NCBI GenBank assembly: GCA_016788945.1
Contig: JAEUSA010000081.1
Span: forward strand, 1 to 13,914
Origin: Leptospiraceae bacterium
GTDB taxonomy: Bacteria > Spirochaetota > Leptospiria > Turneriellales > Turneriellaceae
Direction of reading: 5' to 3'
DNA: 13,914 bases
A program made the translations under genes and the position numbers. Below, in pieces: positions 7,223 to 13,914 of the stretch. Position 1 is the first letter of the stretch, and each line of letters opens with the position of its first letter. The notes under the pieces are model-generated. The model was not told the origin of the DNA. It saw nothing but the letters and a program-made list of their open reading frames with translations, and ran no database searches.

Positions 7223-8575
7223 ATGCCCGCAATCGCGATTATCGGCAAACAGAATGTGGGCAAGAGCTCTCTCTTTAATAGCTTGATCGGCGCGCGCAAG
7301 AGCATCATCTACAACCAACCCGGCGTGACGCGCGACCTCATCACAGAAAAAGTGCCGTGGGGTGAAGGCGGCTGGACGCTGACGGACTTTCCCGGTTTTG
7401 AAAATGAGAAAAACGTCCGCGGCGACGCGCTGACACTCGCGGCGATACGTGCGGCAGAAAAGCAGCTCGACAAGTATCACCTATTGCTGTTTGTCGTTAA
7501 ACGCGGCGGGCTTTCAACCTTCGAGCAAGACCTTGCAAACCGATTGCGCAAAAACAAGAAACCGGTGTGGCTGGTCGTCAACTTCATTGATGATCCGCAG
7601 CTTGAGGCCGAAGCGAGTGAATTCTATGAATTAGGTTTTGCCGAGACGTTTTTCGTTTCGGCGCTCAACCACCGCAATGTACCCGAACTGCGTGAACGCA
7701 TTCAGGCGCAATTCAAAACCAATGCACGTAAGGCGGATTCCGAAAATGACGCGCCTTTATCGGAGAACGAAGGGGCAACCGTACCCAAAAGTGATCTGCG
7801 ACTTGCAATTTTAGGGAAACCCAATGCCGGCAAAAGTACCCTCTTTAATACTTTGACGGGCAAAGAACGCGCCTTAATTTCACCGGTCGCCGGCACTACC
7901 CGCGATACAATCAATGAGTTCTTCCATTTCGAAGGCAAGTCTATCGAGGTAATCGACACGGCGGGGTTGCGCCGACAGCGCAACGTTGTCGAAGATGTCG
8001 AATCCATCAGTGTCAAACGCGCACGCGAGGCACTTGAGGTCTGTGATGTCGCGTTCCTCGTCATGGATTACACCGAGAATCTGGACAAACAGAACAAAAC
8101 TCTCTTTGCGCTCATTGCCGATGCCGGTAAACCACTCGTCGCCCTAATCAATAAGTATGACCTGATTCGCGAAGACAAAGAGAGCAAGGCTGAAATCGCC
8201 GCCGCATTAAACAAAGCACAAAAGGCCTTCTGGCGATTTCCGTGGTTCTTCATCAGCGCAAATACGGGTGAAAACTGCGTCAAAGCGCTGGCTAAGGCAT
8301 TTGAACTCAAGCAGCAAGTCATCGAAAAATTTGCCACACCGAAACTCAACGCCATTCTGCGCGAACTTTCGGCGAGTCATATTCTGGCGAACCAGAATAT
8401 CAAACTGAAATACATCACTCAGGGAACACCCCTCAACCGGTTTATTCTGTTCACCAATAAACCTGTATCGATGCCGGTGCGTAGACACCTGAATACGGAA
8501 CTCAGAAAGAGGTTGGGCATGACCGAAGTTCCGATTCTGCTGCAGGTTCGCACAGAAGAGCGGAAGAAGAAATAA
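7223..8575 (+). CDS. der: Ribosome-assembly GTPase Der (EngA) with a degenerate first G domain
   Basis: Der has two tandem G domains and a C-terminal KH-like domain, and acts in assembly of the large ribosomal subunit. At 450 residues it has the normal family length. The second G domain is canonical: Gly198-Lys-Pro-Asn-Ala-Gly-Lys-Ser205 (G1), Thr225/226 (G2), Asp245-Thr-Ala-Gly248 (G3), Asn310-Lys-Tyr-Asp313 (G4) and Ser345-Ala-Asn347 (G5). The first keeps G1 (GKQNVGKS, 8-15) and PGVTRD (33-38). Its G3 reads Asp55-Phe-Pro-Gly58, and its G4 reads Asn120-Phe-Ile-Asp123, so it lacks the guanine-specificity lysine of NKxD. An acidic linker (172-190) joins the two domains, and the KH-like region is about 366-445. 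The gene is translated one base after the M50 stop and is the last gene of the plus-strand run. Confidence 0.97.
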   Translation: MPAIAIIGKQNVGKSSLFNSLIGARKSIIYNQPGVTRDLITEKVPWGEGGWTLTDFPGFENEKNVRGDALTLAAIRAAEKQLDKYHLLLFVVKRGGLSTFEQDLANRLRKNKKPVWLVVNFIDDPQLEAEASEFYELGFAETFFVSALNHRNVPELRERIQAQFKTNARKADSENDAPLSENEGATVPKSDLRLAILGKPNAGKSTLFNTLTGKERALISPVAGTTRDTINEFFHFEGKSIEVIDTAGLRRQRNVVEDVESISVKRAREALEVCDVAFLVMDYTENLDKQNKTLFALIADAGKPLVALINKYDLIREDKESKAEIAAALNKAQKAFWRFPWFFISANTGENCVKALAKAFELKQQVIEKFATPKLNAILRELSASHILANQNIKLKYITQGTPLNRFILFTNKPVSMPVRRHLNTELRKRLGMTEVPILLQVRTEERKKK

Positions 8576-8588
8576 ACCTTCTCGCGTT

Positions 8589-10622
8589 TCACTCCGCTTT
8601 CAAGACGACGTAACTGCGAGCAACGGCTGTATAACTTAACCTCTCTGAAATCGGCTCGGCGACGACCGAAAAATCTGCGGGTGCGGTTAGGGCCGTATCA
8701 ATCAGCCGCTTCCATTCGGCGCCGCCGCTGAGCATAGGCAACTCGAAGGTCAGGTCTTGTCCATACGAATTGAGAATCACATAGTACAGCGGCTGTGCTT
8801 TGTTCTCGAACAAGGAAAAGGCCAGCGTATGCGAGATCGGACGAAAATCGGGTCGATCACGGTGAACGCCGTGGAATGCTATATTTTCCGGTGGCAGATG
8901 CCAGTATTTTTGCAACTGCAACAACTGGTTGCTTTTATTAAACGCAATCAGCTTTCGCACGAATTCGATCAGGGCCTGCCCTTCTGCGGAGAGGTTCCAG
9001 TTCAGGTAACTAAGATTGTTATCTTGGCAATAAGCGTTATTGTTACCTTTGAGCGAGCGCAGGCATTCATCACCCATCTGCAGCATCGGCGTGCCGTGGG
9101 CGGTAAAAAGCAACACGAGAAAATTTCTGATCTGCTGCAAACGCAGCGCGCGTATACTCTGCGTATCGGTTTCACCTTCTGTCCCGTAGTTTGCGCTGAA
9201 ATTTTCAGCAGCGCCATCAAGATTATTGTGTCCGTTGGCTTCATTGTGGCGGCGTTCGTATGCCACGAGATCAGCAAGAGTAAATCCATCATGGCAGGCA
9301 ACAAAGTTGATCGAGCGGTTTGCGTTATGCTCTTTCTGAACCTTTGCTTTCGGACTGCCACAGACGCGGTTGGCAATCTTTTCGGCAAAACCTTCATCGC
9401 CGCGCACAAACCGGCGGCAATCATCGCGAAAACGGTCATTCCACTCGGCCCAGCGATGTCCGGTAAACGAGCCGCCCTCGTATAGCCCGACCGCATCCCA
9501 GGGTTCGGCGATAATTTTCGTGCCGGCAAGTACCGGATCAGATTCGATCTCCCACAAAATTGGGGACGATTTCAAAGGTTTACCCCATTCATCGCGCGAG
9601 AACACCGAAGCAAGATCGAAACGAAACCCGTCGATGTGCATATCCTGCACCCAGAAATGCAGCGCATCGATGATCAGCCGGCGTGTGATCGACTGGTTTG
9701 CATTCAGCGTATTACCGCAGCCCGAAAAATCGAGATGCTGCGAAGTCAACTCATCGAGAATGTAGTATGCTTTATTTTCAAAACCTTTAAACGAGACCGT
9801 TGGACCGTCAACACCACCTTCGGCAGTATGATTAAATACCACATCGAGTATAACCTCGATGCCCGCACGATGCAGCGCTTTGACCATGTCACGAAATTCG
9901 TCGAGAACACCGAGCGGGTCACGGCGCGAGCTGTAAGCCCGGTGCGGCGCAAAGAACGACAATGGTCCATAGCCCCAGTAATTTGTGCGCGGAGGTAGCG
10001 CAAACTGTGCATCAAATTGCTGCACCGGCATGAGCTCCACCGCGGTGATCCCGAGCGACTGCAAATACGGAATTTTCTCGATCACGCCGCGATAGGTACC
10101 GCGCGCATCGGCGGGTAGAGCAGAACTCTCATGCGCGGTGAAACCTTTGACATGCATTTCATAGATGATCGTATGCGACATCGGTTTTTTCAGCGTCGTG
10201 TCGCCCTGCCAGTGGTACGCGCTCATATCGACGACCACCCCTTTGAGCGCAGTCGTGATATTATCACCGTGTTTGCACGCTGCCTCACGCGAGTAGCTAT
10301 CATCACCGATAATCGCCTTTGCATACGGGTCGAGCAAAACTTTGTTCGCATCGAACAAAAAACCCTGTTCTGGAATATGGGGTCCGTGCACACGGTACGC
10401 GTAGACTGCGCCTGCGCCCAAGTCTTCGATGAAAATATGCCAGTAGTAAAACGTTCTGTTGATAATGCGATCGAGCTTGAATGAGTGCGTGACCTTCTCA
10501 CCCTTTGCGTCGAACAGCAACAATTCGACGTAGTCGCAGTTCTTCGAGAACACACTGAAATTGACGCCACGGCGTGTTACCGTGGCTCCGAGCGGATAAC
10601 TCAGCCCGGGGCGTGTCTTCAT
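8589..10622 (-). CDS. glgX: Glycogen debranching enzyme GlgX (isoamylase-type, GH13)
   Basis: GlgX hydrolyses alpha-1,6 branch points of glycogen after phosphorylase has trimmed the outer chains. The 677-residue protein is close to family length. It begins with an N-terminal CBM48/isoamylase beta domain (about 5-120), which includes RGVNFSVFSKN and the RVHGP element near 77-81. The GH13 barrel follows, with the four conserved regions DVVFNH (260-265), DGFRFDLAS (331-339, nucleophile Asp336), IIAEPWD (370-376, acid/base Glu373) and CHDG (443-446, transition-state Asp445). The C-terminal region (about 590-677) is a beta-sandwich. ATG 10622 has no obvious Shine-Dalgarno. It is 30 bases after the unknown gene upstream on the same strand, so they probably share a transcript. 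Its end faces that of der, 13 bases away. No other glycogen gene is in the window. Confidence 0.96.
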   Translation of the reverse strand: MKTRPGLSYPLGATVTRRGVNFSVFSKNCDYVELLLFDAKGEKVTHSFKLDRIINRTFYYWHIFIEDLGAGAVYAYRVHGPHIPEQGFLFDANKVLLDPYAKAIIGDDSYSREAACKHGDNITTALKGVVVDMSAYHWQGDTTLKKPMSHTIIYEMHVKGFTAHESSALPADARGTYRGVIEKIPYLQSLGITAVELMPVQQFDAQFALPPRTNYWGYGPLSFFAPHRAYSSRRDPLGVLDEFRDMVKALHRAGIEVILDVVFNHTAEGGVDGPTVSFKGFENKAYYILDELTSQHLDFSGCGNTLNANQSITRRLIIDALHFWVQDMHIDGFRFDLASVFSRDEWGKPLKSSPILWEIESDPVLAGTKIIAEPWDAVGLYEGGSFTGHRWAEWNDRFRDDCRRFVRGDEGFAEKIANRVCGSPKAKVQKEHNANRSINFVACHDGFTLADLVAYERRHNEANGHNNLDGAAENFSANYGTEGETDTQSIRALRLQQIRNFLVLLFTAHGTPMLQMGDECLRSLKGNNNAYCQDNNLSYLNWNLSAEGQALIEFVRKLIAFNKSNQLLQLQKYWHLPPENIAFHGVHRDRPDFRPISHTLAFSLFENKAQPLYYVILNSYGQDLTFELPMLSGGAEWKRLIDTALTAPADFSVVAEPISERLSYTAVARSYVVLKAE

Positions 10623-10652
10623 ATTGTTATGTTCGCGGCGCGCGAGAGAGTG

Positions 10653-11711
10653 TCAATTGAACATAGTATCAGTAACCGCAGGCTCATCTGCAACCGTGGC
10701 CGGGGCAGATGCGGGCAGTGGTTTATCGAATATTCGCGGCAGCTCGGTTTTGATGATGATGTTCTTCTGGTAGTTATCAGCTTCCTGCGCCAACCGGCGA
10801 TCGAACATCCATTCGGTGACGGCCATGCGTACAAAAAGATCTTGTGTTTCAACGAGCATCTGCTCGCGCGCGTGGGCAAACTCATGGTAAGCCTTATCCT
10901 GTGATAGCTGAAACGCGCTTTTGACGTCGGCAAGACCCAAGCATGGTGACGGTCGGCCAGTGTATGTGCTGTGAGCGAGTCCGGTCGCATTGCCCATACG
11001 CAGTTTCCAAGTGGCATGCGCGGCATGAAAATCGCTCAGATAATTGCGGATAAACTCCAGAAACTCGTTCGGCGACAGCATTGCATTCGATACATCTTTC
11101 GCCATCGTCGTCATGTCGCCGAACAGAGACCCCTGATCAAAGTCCTTGATAATGAGCACAGATAGATGCCGGTGTGCCCGACGCTCGGCTCTCAGCAGGG
11201 AAAAAATTTTCTCGCGGCTCTCACTTACCCGACCGCGCAGCGCGGGCATATCTTGGTCAAACACGACGATAGAGGCCCCGTGCTTGAGTTCGCGCAAGAG
11301 TCCCTGCGATGAATCCACCGCCACGGGGTTAAAACCGAATAAAGAAAAAATCCGCATGGCTTGTTTTTTCAACAGATCGGGCAAAAATGCCAGAACAACC
11401 TCACCGAAGGCGCTGCTTGACTGCAAAGCCAACAACCGGCCTGCGTGCAGCTGAAAATCAGCGAGTGAAAGTGCAGTTATCACACCCGCTTCGCTCAATG
11501 CACGGTGCGCGGCAGAAAAACTGTCGCCGCAGCAGATGAGCAGATCGTTCGGCATGAGTTCGCCGAATTCGGTATTGTTATGAATAAAAAAGGTACGCGC
11601 AGGCGTCAGCCGCGTGTGCAGAATCTGTAGCGCACTCACGCGCTCGCGGTCGGCAGCGGATGCATGAAAGAACACAAAGCGCTCAAACGCATACGCCATG
11701 AGATGTGACAT
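10653..11711 (-). CDS. Unknown cytosolic protein with a receiver-like (REC) central region
   Basis: I do not recognise this 352-residue protein by name. There is no signal peptide or membrane helix. The central part (about 117-225) has the rhythm of a response-regulator receiver domain: a strand-helix start (RIFSLFGFNPVAVDSSQGLLREL), then IVVFDQDMPALRG (148-160), where Asp152 or Asp154 could be the phospho-acceptor, then LSVLIIKD (183-190) with Lys189 at the place of the conserved lysine. A last helix, NEFLEFIRNYL (215-225), follows. The N-terminal 1-115 also alternates strands and helices. The C-terminal part (260-330) is helical and charged, ending in an Ala/Pro tail. No output domain is recognised. 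The start at ATG 11711 is supported by a good Shine-Dalgarno, unusual for this window. It is upstream of and co-directional with glgX. Confidence 0.75.
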   Translation of the reverse strand: MSHLMAYAFERFVFFHASAADRERVSALQILHTRLTPARTFFIHNNTEFGELMPNDLLICCGDSFSAAHRALSEAGVITALSLADFQLHAGRLLALQSSSAFGEVVLAFLPDLLKKQAMRIFSLFGFNPVAVDSSQGLLRELKHGASIVVFDQDMPALRGRVSESREKIFSLLRAERRAHRHLSVLIIKDFDQGSLFGDMTTMAKDVSNAMLSPNEFLEFIRNYLSDFHAAHATWKLRMGNATGLAHSTYTGRPSPCLGLADVKSAFQLSQDKAYHEFAHAREQMLVETQDLFVRMAVTEWMFDRRLAQEADNYQKNIIIKTELPRIFDKPLPASAPATVADEPAVTDTMFN

Positions 11712-11713
11712 AA

Positions 11714-11719
11714 CTCTCC
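11714..11719 (-). promoter_or_regulatory. Ribosome-binding site GGAGAG of the receiver-like gene
   Basis: On the minus strand GGAGAG is followed by TT and then ATG 11711, so the GGAG core lies four bases from the start. This decides for ATG 11711 over the in-frame ATG at 11699. It is one of very few clear Shine-Dalgarno sequences in the window. Confidence 0.65.
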
Positions 11720-11724
11720 AGATT

Positions 11725-11739
11725 TTGACATCTCGTCAA
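11725..11739. promoter_or_regulatory. Candidate operator: 15-bp inverted repeat TTGAC-N5-GTCAA between divergent genes
   Basis: Two perfect 5-base arms (11725-11729 and 11735-11739) are separated by five bases, in the only gap between the divergently transcribed receiver-like gene and the first exported protein. On the plus strand the left arm is part of TTGACA, a perfect -35 hexamer, but no convincing -10 follows at 16-18 bases. The symmetry and position fit a dimeric regulator site, but arms this short can occur by chance and I know of no named box that matches. Confidence 0.3.
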
Positions 11740-11801
11740 TGACAAAGGTAACAGAAACAATAATGCCTTTGCGGCGAGTCTGGAAGCCCCTGATTGAGCA
11801 A

Positions 11802-12755
11802 ATGAAACAGCTTACCTTAATGTTAATTCTGACGCTGAGTGTCACAGGCGCGGCCAATGCAGCGACTATTGTGACGCAAAACGAGACCATCAACGGTACG
11901 ATTTTGAGCCAGAGCGAGGCGCTGGTCACGATTCGCAAAGCGGACGGCCAACCCGTTATTATTGCGCGTAAAGACATTCGCCAGATTCTCGACGACAACG
12001 GCGTACAAGTATGGCAGGCTGGGCAACCGGTGCAGGCGGCCGCTACTGCGCAACCACCAAAAGCCGGTGGAGAACCCTTGCTGAATTTCGCAGCAAAGTC
12101 CGTCGTCATTGATTTTTTTGCTGGTGCAGCCTTTGGCGGTTTCTATTCTGAGGAGAACCGCTTCATCGATGCACACAATATCTACGTCCTTTATTCTGAC
12201 GGATCGCGTCAGAACGCAAAAACAAGTATGTTTCAGGTGGGCCTCGGCGTAAACTTTCAATCTTACTCTTCGGCGCGCTGGTCATGGCTGTTTTCTTATG
12301 TATTTCGCTCGACGCAGCAGAACATAAGGACAGGAGACGGGAGTAAATATGAAAGCAAGACGCTTGCCAGCTCGGTAGCAACGACGTTTCATGCTTTGAT
12401 GTTTGGCCGTGAACTGCATTTCTACCCGGGTGACGGGGGCAGTTCCATCGACCTGGCCGCACAGCTGGGCTACGAATTCGGCAACTACGCACCTCTTGCG
12501 TCGTACAATGAAGTGCGGACGAAACTAACACCCGTGCCACAGTTGTATGACATAGCAACCAGCGTCGCGGTACATGGTCCCACGGCCCGCCTGGGGACCG
12601 GCATTACCTTCCGTGGCACAAATTGGCAGCTGCGTCTGTTCGGCTATTACCAAATCGCCTATACTTTTGCTGCCGAAAGAATCTGGGCTGCGGTGGAGAA
12701 AAATACCTTAGTTCACGACATCTACGGCGGTGTTTCTGTCGGTTATGGTTTTTAA
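11802..12755 (+). CDS. Exported protein, small N-terminal beta domain plus probable outer-membrane beta-barrel (paralogue 1)
   Basis: From ATG 11802 the protein is 317 residues. Residues 1-20 (MKQLTLMLILTLSVTGAANA) are a textbook signal peptide ending in Ala-Asn-Ala. Next comes a small beta domain (about 21-72) with the pattern I-x-G-x-I-L ... V-x-I-x-x-x-D-G ... I-x-R-x-x-I and Trp71, then an Ala/Pro-rich linker (73-95). The remaining 220 or so residues are alternating amphipathic strands rich in Tyr, Gly, Ser and Phe, ending in Gly-Tyr-Gly-Phe. A terminal aromatic is the usual signal of Bam-assembled outer-membrane barrels. ATG 11739 is in frame but would add 21 residues ahead of a complete signal peptide, so I reject it. 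No known family is recognised. The next gene is a paralogue with the same architecture. Confidence 0.82.
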   Translation: MKQLTLMLILTLSVTGAANAATIVTQNETINGTILSQSEALVTIRKADGQPVIIARKDIRQILDDNGVQVWQAGQPVQAAATAQPPKAGGEPLLNFAAKSVVIDFFAGAAFGGFYSEENRFIDAHNIYVLYSDGSRQNAKTSMFQVGLGVNFQSYSSARWSWLFSYVFRSTQQNIRTGDGSKYESKTLASSVATTFHALMFGRELHFYPGDGGSSIDLAAQLGYEFGNYAPLASYNEVRTKLTPVPQLYDIATSVAVHGPTARLGTGITFRGTNWQLRLFGYYQIAYTFAAERIWAAVEKNTLVHDIYGGVSVGYGF

Positions 12756-12792
12756 TCGCACAAAAATTCTTTGAGTCGTTCGAGAGATTACC

Positions 12793-13767
12793 ATTCACCG
12801 TAAAGCGACATACCTGATTCTCTCTGCGGCGCTGCCTTCGCTGATTTCAGCGGCGATGGTGGTCACAAAAAAAGAACGCATCAGCGGAAAAATTCTCAGC
12901 AACAACGAGCCCGCAATCAGCATTAAACCCGATGATGCTCCTGCGCGAACCATACAGCGCAGTGAAATTCTGCAGGTCTTTGACGATGAAGGTGAATTGA
13001 TATGGCAGGGTGAGCTGCCCCCGATGCCCGCCCGGGCGTCGACAGCCGAGCAGATACCCACAGCAGCGGTGCGCACCCGCGCGATCAGCGCCGAATTTCT
13101 GCTTGGTGGTGTAACAGGTGGCTTTTTCAGTGAAGAGCAACGGTTAATCGATTCGATGAACATTACCGCCACCTACGCGGATGGTTCAAAACAAGGCGCA
13201 CAGAACCGTCTTTTGACGATGGGCGTGGGGCTTACCTATTCGTGGTATCAGAACGCGCGCTGGGCGACAGCGGTCTCGTATCTCTACCGCGAAACGGCAC
13301 ACACCGTTTATACCGGAGATGACAAGACCTACCAGAAGATCACTTTTGCCGATGAGCGCCTCAGTGCTCTGCATTCGCTCATGTACGGACGCGAGCTACA
13401 TTTTTATCCGGGCGGTGATGATTTCTCGTTTGATCTCGTGGGGCAAGCCGGTTATCAGGTGGGTAATTACCGTGCCCTGTCGACCTACCGCAGCATGTAT
13501 TCGATACTCACACCACAACCGCCGGCTTATAATGGTGCAACCGATATCTTCATTCATGGCCCTACGCTGCGGGCGGGCGCGGGTTTTACCCTGCGCGGCG
13601 CCTTCTTCCTCTTTAAGATAGCGGCGTATTATCAGGGGGCGATCAATTTTTCGGCCGACAATGTCGTGTTCACCTCTGGAGGCTCAACGCTGGCCAAAAC
13701 GGAAAAGGTCGCCCTGCTGCATGATTATTACGTATCCGCCTCGCTTGGCTTTCGCTGGGAACCATAA
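12793..13767 (+). CDS. Exported protein, probable outer-membrane beta-barrel (paralogue 2), apparent ATT start
   Basis: This is the tandem paralogue of the preceding gene. The first ATG in frame (12856) falls inside the mature domain and would give 303 residues with no signal peptide. The frame is open upstream to a TGA at 12772-12774. From ATT 12793 it encodes a signal peptide (IHRKATYLILSAALPSLISA), and this precursor aligns with paralogue 1 without a gap over residues 1-72. Shared positions in 21-72 include V24, T25, G32, I34, L35, S36, D64, D65, G67, W71 and Q72 (21 of 52 identical by hand count). There is no ATG, GTG or TTG in that open stretch, so initiation is at ATT 12793 or 12787, or a base differs from the true sequence. 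Later blocks such as GRELHFYPG and HGPT are also shared. It ends in Arg-Trp-Glu-Pro, not an aromatic. Function is unknown. Confidence 0.75.
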   Translation: MHRKATYLILSAALPSLISAAMVVTKKERISGKILSNNEPAISIKPDDAPARTIQRSEILQVFDDEGELIWQGELPPMPARASTAEQIPTAAVRTRAISAEFLLGGVTGGFFSEEQRLIDSMNITATYADGSKQGAQNRLLTMGVGLTYSWYQNARWATAVSYLYRETAHTVYTGDDKTYQKITFADERLSALHSLMYGRELHFYPGGDDFSFDLVGQAGYQVGNYRALSTYRSMYSILTPQPPAYNGATDIFIHGPTLRAGAGFTLRGAFFLFKIAAYYQGAINFSADNVVFTSGGSTLAKTEKVALLHDYYVSASLGFRWEP

Positions 13768-13791
13768 GTTGTGGGGCTGCGCGGCAGGTCG

Positions 13792-13914
13792 CGAAAAACG
13801 CGCGCGAGCAAAATGCGCTACGATTTTCTACCGAAAATCGTACGCAAAACGCTGCGCAATTTGGTAAAACCAAATTGCTTTGCTGCATTCTGCACGCGCA
13901 AAGAGCGTTTTTCG
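13792..13914. repeat. Nested palindromic element: long imperfect inverted repeat enclosing two hairpins (cut by window edge)
   Basis: The stretch after the last gene folds completely. The outer arms 13792-13816 and 13885-13914 pair imperfectly: CGAAAAACGC with GCGTTTTTCG, then GCGCG with CGCGC, GCA with TGC, and AATGC with GCATT, separated by small mismatches and a 5-base bulge (13900-13904). Inside are two hairpins. One is 13814-13846, a stem of TGCG plus TACGATTTTC with a one-base bulge and loop TACC. The other is 13856-13878, stem GCAATTTGGT with loop AAA. The TGCG of the first hairpin can alternatively pair in the outer arm. The right arm ends exactly at the window edge, so it may be longer. 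It has no poly-T tail like a simple terminator. It could be a mobile palindromic repeat unit or a structured RNA. Confidence 0.7.

Noticed and set aside
8757..9485. A 242-codon plus-strand frame inside glgX
   Set aside because: It is antisense to the conserved GlgX catalytic and C-terminal regions and shows no domain of its own.
12745..12858. ATG 12745 as the start of the second barrel protein
   Set aside because: It is in the right frame, but TGA at 12772-12774 interrupts before the signal peptide, so it would need stop-codon readthrough.
13792..13914. Integron attC site or ordinary Rho-independent terminator
   Set aside because: No RYYYAAC/GTTRRRY core pair is visible at the outer arms, and the hairpins are not followed by a run of T. 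The five Ts are inside the right arm of the outer repeat.
1..13914. tRNA or rRNA genes, CRISPR arrays, insertion sequences, toxin-antitoxin or defence genes
   Set aside because: Reading both strands showed no cloverleaf with a plausible anticodon, no regularly spaced direct repeats, and no transposase, nuclease or defence-type motifs.

Overview
The window looks like a chromosomal segment from a Gram-negative bacterium of about 50-55% GC (estimated by eye). Two secreted proteins with beta-barrel features imply an outer membrane. Protein style, gene mix and frequent lack of Shine-Dalgarno sequences would fit a Leptospirales spirochaete such as Turneriella, but that assignment is an impression and not proven here. 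Coding density is very high. No tRNA, rRNA, CRISPR array, insertion sequence or prophage gene was seen, and no gene-free stretch exceeds about 150 bases.

Layout. (1) 1-628, plus strand: the tail of an unidentified helical protein, then a stand-alone cyclic-nucleotide-binding domain protein that begins at the very next base. (2) 625-3400, minus strand: a compact four-gene cluster transcribed from 3400 to 625, encoding an alpha/beta hydrolase, a DoxX-like membrane protein, an FbaB-type class I fructose-bisphosphate aldolase and a GNAT acetyltransferase. Its end overlaps the end of the cyclic-nucleotide-binding gene by 4 bases. (3) 3474-8575, plus strand: a five-gene run encoding a membrane protein with two repeated membrane/soluble units, a CnoX-like thioredoxin, a second unknown membrane protein, an M50 (site-2) metalloprotease with CBS domains, and the ribosome-assembly GTPase Der. 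(4) 8589-11711, minus strand: glycogen debranching enzyme GlgX, preceded by an unknown protein with a receiver-like central region. (5) 11802-13767, plus strand: two tandem paralogous exported proteins, each with a signal peptide, a small N-terminal beta domain and a probable outer-membrane beta-barrel. (6) 13768-13914: a nested palindromic element that runs to the window edge.

Most of the window is housekeeping: central carbon and glycogen metabolism, ribosome assembly, proteostasis and membrane functions. The points most worth a second look are the second exported paralogue, whose signal peptide is encoded upstream of its first ATG and would have to start at an ATT codon; the nested palindrome at the right end; and the altered first G domain of Der. 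I found no convincing evidence for a wholly new multi-gene system.
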